Position numbers and translations under genes: made by a program. The notes beneath the pieces were generated by a model. It saw nothing but the letters and a program-made list of their open reading frames with translations, did not search any database and was not told where the DNA came from. Shown in pieces: positions 51,901 through 60,700 of a stretch of DNA of 64,000 nucleotides. Position 1 is the first letter of the stretch; each line of letters starts with the position of its first letter. The stretch is from Ophthalmolycus amberensis (taxonomy: Eukaryota; Chordata; Actinopteri; Perciformes; Zoarcidae): contig JAFEUB010001215.1 in the NCBI GenBank assembly GCA_024529925.1, positions 1,099,001-1,163,000 on the forward strand, read 5' to 3'.

Positions 51901-54900
51901 TCCACGGCAGCGTCTGTATATTTAATCCGAGGCCGGCTCTCAACACAAATTGCTTGTTAGCGAGAATAGCCAGGGGGGCCTCACGAGGTATGGGAACCAT
52001 CCGCTGGGAGGGAAGCTGCCCTGGGATCAGGTTCTGTGCCTATGTTGTGTCCATAGCCCGCATACATACAAACAATAACTCTGCTCTGCTGTCATCTCCT
52101 CTGCTGAAGTGAACCAACAGCCTGATGTATCCATGCGCCGCCGTCCCCCAGACCAAGTGCTTTTACTCCCCGCACAAAAGGCTCCCACAGTGGGGGGGGT
52201 TTCCTTCTTATGTCTCCTCTCGCCCCCGCACAAAGGGGATCCATTTCAACCGCTTTTAGCAGTGCCACTTTGCGCTTTTGGTTCTTCAGATTCCCTCCCC
52301 TGAGGGTGCGACCGGTGGAGGGGGGGGGGTGAATCAAGACGCCAGGTGGATGCTTGGAGAAGAGGTTGGGCTTGTGGCAAACAGAGCCACTTCAAGCCAA
52401 TCCCACAGTGGTTGGATGTCCTTTTTTTTTTTGGTAATTGTCTGGCAGGAGGAAAAGAAACTGATACCAGCGCCTGGAGTGACCCTGGTGCCTGGTTTAC
52501 TGTTTGTTGCTTCATGCTATCTGACAGTTGGTGCAACACCACCACATATCTTTTAATAATATAGGATTTGGTTTCTCAGTTGAAATAACTAACTTTCTCA
52601 CTGAGCGTTCGATGAGGAGACCGATACCGCGGTCATATCTGTGCAGTAAATATGAGCTCAGGAAGTAGCCGGTTAGCTTAGCTTAGCACGAAGACTGGAA
52701 ACGGGGAAACAGTTCCTAAGCGACCTATCTACCATCCCAAGGACAATGTTAGTCTTGATCCTTGATCCCCGGTACCTGCGCTACTGGAGGAAAACGAGTA
52801 CCGTCTAAAGATGAACTATTTCATTAACAATGTTTAAAAAAACTTTTTGCACTTCTCTCTCAAATGGTAGGAGAAGTCAAACCCAGCCTACTGAATCAAC
52901 ATAAGCAATTCTCAGTATGCAACTTCCAGAAAAGGAGCATAAAACAAAGCCAATCAAGCCCACAATGCACTGCCATGCCAACCTTTGGTGTTGCTAGAAG
53001 AAGGCTGGGAAGGCCCCATTCAATCAACGATGAGAGGCAGGAAGCAGGGAAGATACTTGGTCGTCTCCCCTCAGACAAACAAAACTTCAAACAATCCAGT
53101 AGCTCAGATGTTTGGGGGAGGGGGCCTGATTAATTCAAGACGAGTATTTAGCTTAGAGATCCGTTTCTGTCTCTGCGTGGTTTCAAGGCTTTCCTCTTAA
53201 CTGGATAAACATTCCAAACGGGAACAGTCCCCGTAGACGGGTCGGGTTGAAAAGAGGAGACGTAAGAAGTGAACTGGGTCGCAGTCGGGAGGTTTAGTCA
53301 ACCTGATGAATTAAACAGACTCTCCGAGGCAATAACACTCTTCAACTCCCACACATTTAATTTAGGAATTCATAAGAATCGTTGGGCTGAGGAGAACAGT
53401 CAGTTAGAAGTAATCATGTTCTTGGGGCTTTGTGACCGAGACCGGAGTTAATCTCATTTCAAAGTTAGAAGTCCTCTTTTCTTTTGCCCCATCAATCTAA
53501 AAAAATACCCCCCCCCCCCCCCCCCCAAATGCAGAGCAGCACACATCCTGTGCCTTCTTCTTCTAGAATAAAGCTATTTCAATCAGCTGAGCACTCTTGC
53601 GTGCCAAAAAAAATCAATTGCAATCGGCCTCAACACTTCAGTCTCAAATTGGCTGAATAAAAGAAAAGAAACTGTGGCGAAAGCGAGCGGTATAGTGGGC
53701 TGCAGTGAAAAGCCCGTTTGAAAGTCAACCTGACGTCAAACTGGCTTTTCTGTGCACGGGCCAGAGAGAGAGGAAGTGAGGGGAGCTGACAGAGGCGAGG
53801 AGGAGGAGGAGGAGGAGGAGGAGGAGGACAGGCGGCGAGCCAGCACCTCGCATGCAGCAGGCCGACGTGCAGAGGAGAGGAAGGGCATCATCTCGACGGC
53901 ACAGCGAAAGCAGGAAGCGGCTCGCTCGCGCACACACACACACACACGCATGCATGCACCTCGAGTGGGACAAAGATCAAATATAAAAGCTGTATAAACA
54001 CTGCTGCAACCGCAGAAGAGGTACACCCACACACACACACACATCGTGCGGGTGTAATAAGACAGCCAACAGCAGCCAAGGTCGGAGAGGCCGCCGGCCA
54101 GAAATCAGCCGGGCGGCAGCTGATCTTCCCAATGTGATCTTTACAGAGACAGAAAGAGTGATGGAGACGAGGAAAACAGTTCAATCTCTGAGAAGAGACA
54201 GAGAGGGATCTAAACCGATCAATGTCACTGCCACAGCTCGTGAGCCCACGGTCGACATACACCGTTAGTATGGCATACCTGTGGTGAACGTGGCCAATTC
54301 TGAACTGGTCGTCACTTAAAAAAAAAAAAACACAGAGCGTCGACGGGACCAAAAGAAGGAAGACAAAACGGACAGATAGACGAGAGAAGACGACGAAGAT
54401 CACACCATCGCTTTTCATAGAGGCAGAAGTCATAAACAGCGGAGCACAAATTAAAAAGATGAAGTGTTATTCTGATGGTTGTGCACTGTAGCCAGCATGA
54501 AAACAGCTGCCTCTGCCATTAAGAATAGACCAGGAATAGAACAGCCACAATGGGACAGAAGAAGCCATATGTCTGCCTGCTATGCACACGTCAAAGCAAC
54601 AGACTTATGACGGACACGTCTCGTCCCTCTTCGATACCGTTGCTGCGCCTGTCAAGCTCTCCGTCGGCGCACACGTGCAGTGGAGACGTACCACTCGACA
54701 TTTACAGCTGCTTTTCTTTTTAATTAAACAATGGGTATCGATTTCACGCAGGAGGAAGACCAGAGCGAGCTCCTCGTCTTTAGCCGGCGAACATTGATTT
54801 TTCTCAGAGAGGTGAGATTAATAAACTGAACACAATAAAGGCTTTATTGTTCATATTTTCCCTTTTAGAGGAGAGAGGGGCCTTTGAAGATGTGGAGGGG

Positions 54901-57900
54901 AAAACGGCTGGATTTTGATTCGGAGAAAGTAAAGCTATTTCTGGTAACAAGTCTAAAGTGCTCGATGATCAAGTTGCGTAAAAAGTACTTTTGTGATATT
55001 TTCAAAATAGTGAGAAGCCGTGGTCTAAAATGCGTGTCTCTTATCCACTGCCAAGTCTCTTAATCTAAAACAAGAACTTTGGGGATTTTACATTTTGCAC
55101 TAGCAACAACTTCAAAACCACAGTTTTCAGATCTCACTTTAGGATGATGTGCTTCCTTCAAAGGGGAAGCACTGTTGAGTGAAGGGTTTGATGGGAAGCA
55201 CGAGTATGCAGCACAACAAAAAGACGAACAACATCTGCTGTAGAAACGGCTCCACTCCAAAGCCTGTGGGGCGTCTCAGCGCTTTATCATCTTCAGACTT
55301 CCAGTCCTCTGAGGCTGCTGCAGACACACACCCGGACATACGACATACAAAACGTGCACACGCAACAACACACACACACAGTAGCTGGGGATATCTAGGA
55401 CAGGTGATTGTGGCTCCAGAGGAGGAAGAGGGGGGGGAAGGAGAGAGAATGAGACACATGTGGAAGAGAGATAAAGGTGGAATAGACTGCAGCACAGATA
55501 GAGGGAAGTGGGCTGCTGAAAAAAAGCAGAATAGAACAAAACCCAGACAGGAAAAGGAATGAGTGAGCGATAGACGAGGGGAAAAAAAGAGGCAGAAAAT
55601 GAGATCAGGTTCATCACGGTGTGACCTGCTGTCTCTGGAAACAGTTCACTCTGCAGGAGCAGGAGCGTGGAGGGAAAAGGATACAAAGAGGAGCAGCTAA
55701 AGGAGCAGATTCAATAAAATACAAAAGCAGCTTCATTTAGTTTAGGAATTACAAGACAAAAGCAGAGGAGAGGGGGAACAGATGAGGTGGCCAGACAGGT
55801 GTGGACGGTGCTGTCATGGTCCAGCAATGGCGTCGACACGCTTTCTGTCTGAAGACCTTTCACCCTCTTCCACCGTCTCCGCCTCTCTCGCTGACACACA
55901 TCCTGACCGTCGCCCTGCTCATCAACTCCCGACAACGTCCTCAGTGACCTGAGCTGGACTGTGATGCTTTTGCAGAGGAACTGAACCAGAGTCTTTTTCG
56001 GGGGACAGTTTTGTTGTTAAAAGTATCTCGGCAGTGAAAGGAATTTAGGGTTTGGGTTTTTGATTTGAAAAAATAAAAGCATTTTTCAAACCAGTTTGTT
56101 GTTTGCCAATCATCAGAAAACTAAACAAGAAAAAAAGAGCATGTCATCAGTTCTCTGTGTGGATGTATATACAGTTTGCATTGGAGGATATGTCCTTAAG
56201 TGTCCTCATAAAACCACAAAGGGCTAAGATGAAGAGAGACGATGCTCTGAGGAGGAAACTGCCCCAATACAGATGTGGCCTGATGAGGGTCAATCATCCC
56301 AAATAGAAATAGATGACCCAGCAGAGCAGAACAAAAGAACAGGACCAAAGTGATCCGTACGAGTCTCCTCTTGCACAGCCCCCACTGTGACCGTGTGAAT
56401 GACGGTGTTAGATATTCAAGTATTAACAGGGTAATTAAATACAGACACAACGACGACCATTAGCCCTTCACATCCTTAAATTATGCATACGTCCTTTAAG
56501 CGAGCCGTGGCATTATATCAGCCATCAATGCTACATTAGTGGTCGAAGATTTATCCTGAACAGACCATAACTACTTTTTTATCAGCATGTTAATAATGAA
56601 TCAAGCACACTGGATTGAGTAACTTGAGGGTGAGCAGGGGTAGCTTTAACTGAAGCGAGGTTTATGGGGAAATGGAGGCCTTGAGGTCATTATCTTGCAC
56701 AGGGTCAGCCACACAAACGCGCACACAAATCAATTTACACTTCCTCTACGGTCAATACACGCACGCCTAGATTGCGGCCACAATACACAGAGCAGCGCAG
56801 GCTTTTTTTTTATAACTGATGTAAATGAGCAACAACAAAAAAACCAAGTGTCTCTCGATGCAGAAAAAGCTCTTCTCACCCGCCAATCACAGTGATTGTC
56901 ACCGGCAGGCGCCCTTCGTTTATGAAAATGGCATGTCAGTCATTCCCTCCCACCCCCCCACCCCCGGCCCACGCAGATGATAAAAACACACACACACAGA
57001 GAGTGAGAGAGTGTCACAAATCGCTCGGCCATCTCGGAGCAGAAGCATCATCTCCGTACAGCAGGCACGCTAGACTGCCCCCCCGGCAGCTGCCTGTCTC
57101 AACATTGTACATACAGCATATTAGTTTGTTTGTGTCACACCAACCCCAATGGGATACACAAGGGTATCCCCAGTGTGTGGAAGGAAAACAGGTCAAATGT
57201 TATTATTCCCACAAAATATAACTGAGATGACGCAACTGCGTGTGTGGTTGCTGATGATGGATCTAAACAAACAGCCCCTGTTTGGGTGTTTTCTTTCATA
57301 ATTGAGGGCTCCATGATAAATAGAGCGCGACTTAATTGGACAACACAGAACGAACCAGCGGTGGCATTTCTCCAACGCCGTGCTCACGTCTCTGGCCGCG
57401 TTTGTGCCACCGCGGCTTATTATTGCGAGGGTGAATCAGCAATGAGCAGAGCGCTCGCTGAGCCCGTCATATGTCACATGTCCGTGTCGATTTATTTAAC
57501 CCATACATCATGCACACACACACCAGGGAACAGCTTGTGTATAATAGTGGGCTGGCTGGTTGACTCTCTTGCTTTTTCATTTTTCTGCATCTGCTCAAGT
57601 CACAGGGGAGCCTCCATGTTGACTGTGTGAGGAGAAGGGGTGCTATCTCTGCACATGGAGACGAGGCAGCGGGCGAGCAAGCAATTACAAGCTGGTAGGC
57701 TTCACCCCCCCCCTCTCACATACATCGCCTTGGGGCTTGCTGCATTAGGGAATCATGGGTATAATGGTGGAATGGGCCTCGGGGCCCCCCCCCTCTCCAA
57801 AACAACCTACTAATCCCCTGTGGAGTGGGAAGGGGGCTGAATTTGGAGGGTAACAGGGCAGGGCGGACACCTCCCTCCGACAATGAGTGCCACCCCTGAC

Positions 57901-60669
57901 ACGCGCCAGCACCCCCCCCCCCCCCATCAAACACAGCGACATTCCCCTCCCTAAGGGAAGGAACCAGCGATGTCAGCCCCGGGAGAGCAGCAAACCAGAC
58001 ACTGGGCCTCCATCGCAGCGGGGCCTCGAGCGGGGAACATTCAATCAGGCCGCTGAGCACATTCTGGGTTTATCTGATGTAGTTGCTTCTCCCACAGCAC
58101 TCAAAAGAACAGACCAGGAGCACTGAATCGAGCCTCTCCGGCCAAATCGGTGGAGAACCCAACGCACGCCGATCCAAACCGACTCGTTAAGACGGCTTAA
58201 TTATGTGTCTAAATTATGATGAGCAATGACATGCTTGATTGGTTGTATCAGAGGGTCTTAATGAGAAGAAACTCTGTCTGTCGACAGCATTAACTCTGCT
58301 TCCACTCCGAACTCGACACAATGCAGCCTCCGGAGTGCGCCGCAGTCAGCGATTAAGTCAAAGTCTGTTTGTCCTCAGTGACATTTGCGGCAGATTATCC
58401 GTCGTGCATTTCGGAGAGACTTTCTTGGGGACATCTGTGATCCAGTAATCTCACCATTATACCTCACGCCTCCTTTAATCCTCTTTAATCTTATCAGTTT
58501 TACTGGACACCGAACCCTTCTTTTGTTCAAAAACATGACTTTGATGTCAAAGACTTTCTCCCTCTTTGCTCAATCTAACGTCTCCATTTAGGAATCAGAC
58601 ATTAACATCATCTCATCAATCTTACAACCTTTTTGCTTCGGGTTAAAAAGCAGTAATCACTCCACTGGCGGGCTAACGGGCGCCTTAACACCAACTCGCC
58701 GAGAGCGCATTCATATTTCATCAATGGCAGCGGGCCCCCGTCCTCCCAAAGCACCCCGCTTCGGTAGTAAGGCGAATCGAACATCAAAAGCCGCAACCTT
58801 CCAAATTACACAGCGAGATGTTCTGATCTCGTCTCTATTTGGCTCGAGATCAAATGTTCACGCGAGGATCCAAGGATTTCCAAGGCCCTTTTAGTGGGCC
58901 AGCCTAACTGTCAAAAGGGGATAAAATGTTGGCTGGGAGCACCTGGAGGAGATCACATTTAATAATGGCGAAGGTGGGGACTTACTTGTACCAATATTTA
59001 GATATCTACAGCATGGATACTCATGAAAGGCCCTACAGGACTGGACGTAAAGAGAAACAACAGGCTTAAGATCAATGGTGTTAATTCTACTGAGGTGTGA
59101 TTTAACTCGGTACCATTTCAGGTTTTGCGATAAAGTGTGGAGACCTGTAGAGAGGCAACAGCTGTTCCTCCTGGCTTGAATCATTTAGGGTGAGACTGGG
59201 GGGGGTCTGGGGGTCAAAGGTCATTGCTGGTGAGAGGTTATATTTTGCCACAAGGATAAAGATGTATTCATCCTTGTCCCCCTGTAATAAAAAGAAAAGG
59301 TGAACTTGGAGACCAGCTCATGGAATATCTTCCCCTGGCCTGTGTAATAACCAGGCTAATAACTGAGCTGCAATCAGTTCAGCAACGGCAGAGTGAAAAT
59401 GTGAAGTATTTCATTTCATTGGGATTACCTGATGAATAATGAATACAGGAATAGCTGTCAGTATGTTTCCTACAGTCAGAAGGTCAACCCCCCCTCACAT
59501 CTTTCCTACAGGAACTGGAAGAGGGAACTTCGTTCAATAATTTCTGTGACTTTTCGAAAAGCGCCAATCAGACATCCATGGCCGGTTCATGCAGCGACTG
59601 GCCAGCTGTGGGGAGAGAAGGCATTTAATCTCGACTTTAAAGCCTCTCTTAAGTCTCTCCATTTACCCACTTAATCAGGATGAATGACTTCCTCTCCAGA
59701 CAGAGAACGTACAGCACAAACAAAACTACACATCACAAGCACATCAAGCTTTCATGAGCATCAGCCTGGAACAACACCGACACATTCAAATTGCTCTGAT
59801 CATAACTAAAACTAACACGTACAATCAAACCGCTCCTCGCCGTGTATTTGTGTATGTATGTGTGTGTGTGTGTGTGTGTATCACGTAACCTGAATTGCAT
59901 AACAGGAAAACATCCTAGTTCCTTCCTTAAAAAAAAAAAAAAAAAGGGAAAAGACCACAAAGAAGTGCCACGTTGCCAAAACATGTCTTAAAAAGCTAAT
60001 CACAGCCAATTAAGTCTTATTGATGTCACAGCGGGAACAATGCGGGACTTGGGAAGAAACTTAATCCAATTCACAGAACCCTCCCTCCCAGTTTGGGGAC
60101 AATGGTGAGCATTTAGCATTCAAAATAAATGTCTTCCTTTCATCCAGTCAATTGAACTTTGACAGATGGGTTTAGGAAGCTAAACGGAATAAATTCATTC
60201 TATGGGAGCCGTGGCCTCCGGGGGACTTTGCGCCGCACAGGATTAAGTGTAATACAACTGCACAGTGACTCTACTAAAAGTATCAGGGATTTAGCACTTA
60301 CACAGACAGGGAAGGGAAACAAGTCGACACCAGGGGGGGAATTTAGCAGTCAAGTGACCAGACCACGGAGTGTGACAGAGAGAGGCCGAAGGCTAGTTTC
60401 TGGTTCGCTGATTTCAGGTCGTGGTGGCAAGGTAGCATTTTTCTTTGGGACAATAAACAACATTTCCAAAAGCCTGGGAGCCTGCTTTATTATGCAACCA
60501 GAAACAGAGCACAATGAGGCAAAATACATGTATAATCTGTTATCATATCACAGCTGTGTAGTTTTTACTGACCACTTTTTGTCCTGGCATCTCTTTGCAA
60601 AGATTACTAGATGATTATTGGCTGCTTTCCACGGAGGCTGGGGGATCATGTCGGGACCAGAGCATCACC

Positions 60670-60700
<31 letters not shown>

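Noticed and set aside
60159..60614. 151-codon open frame on the plus strand near the 5' end of intron 1
   Set aside because: No recognisable domain or splice structure; judged a chance frame.
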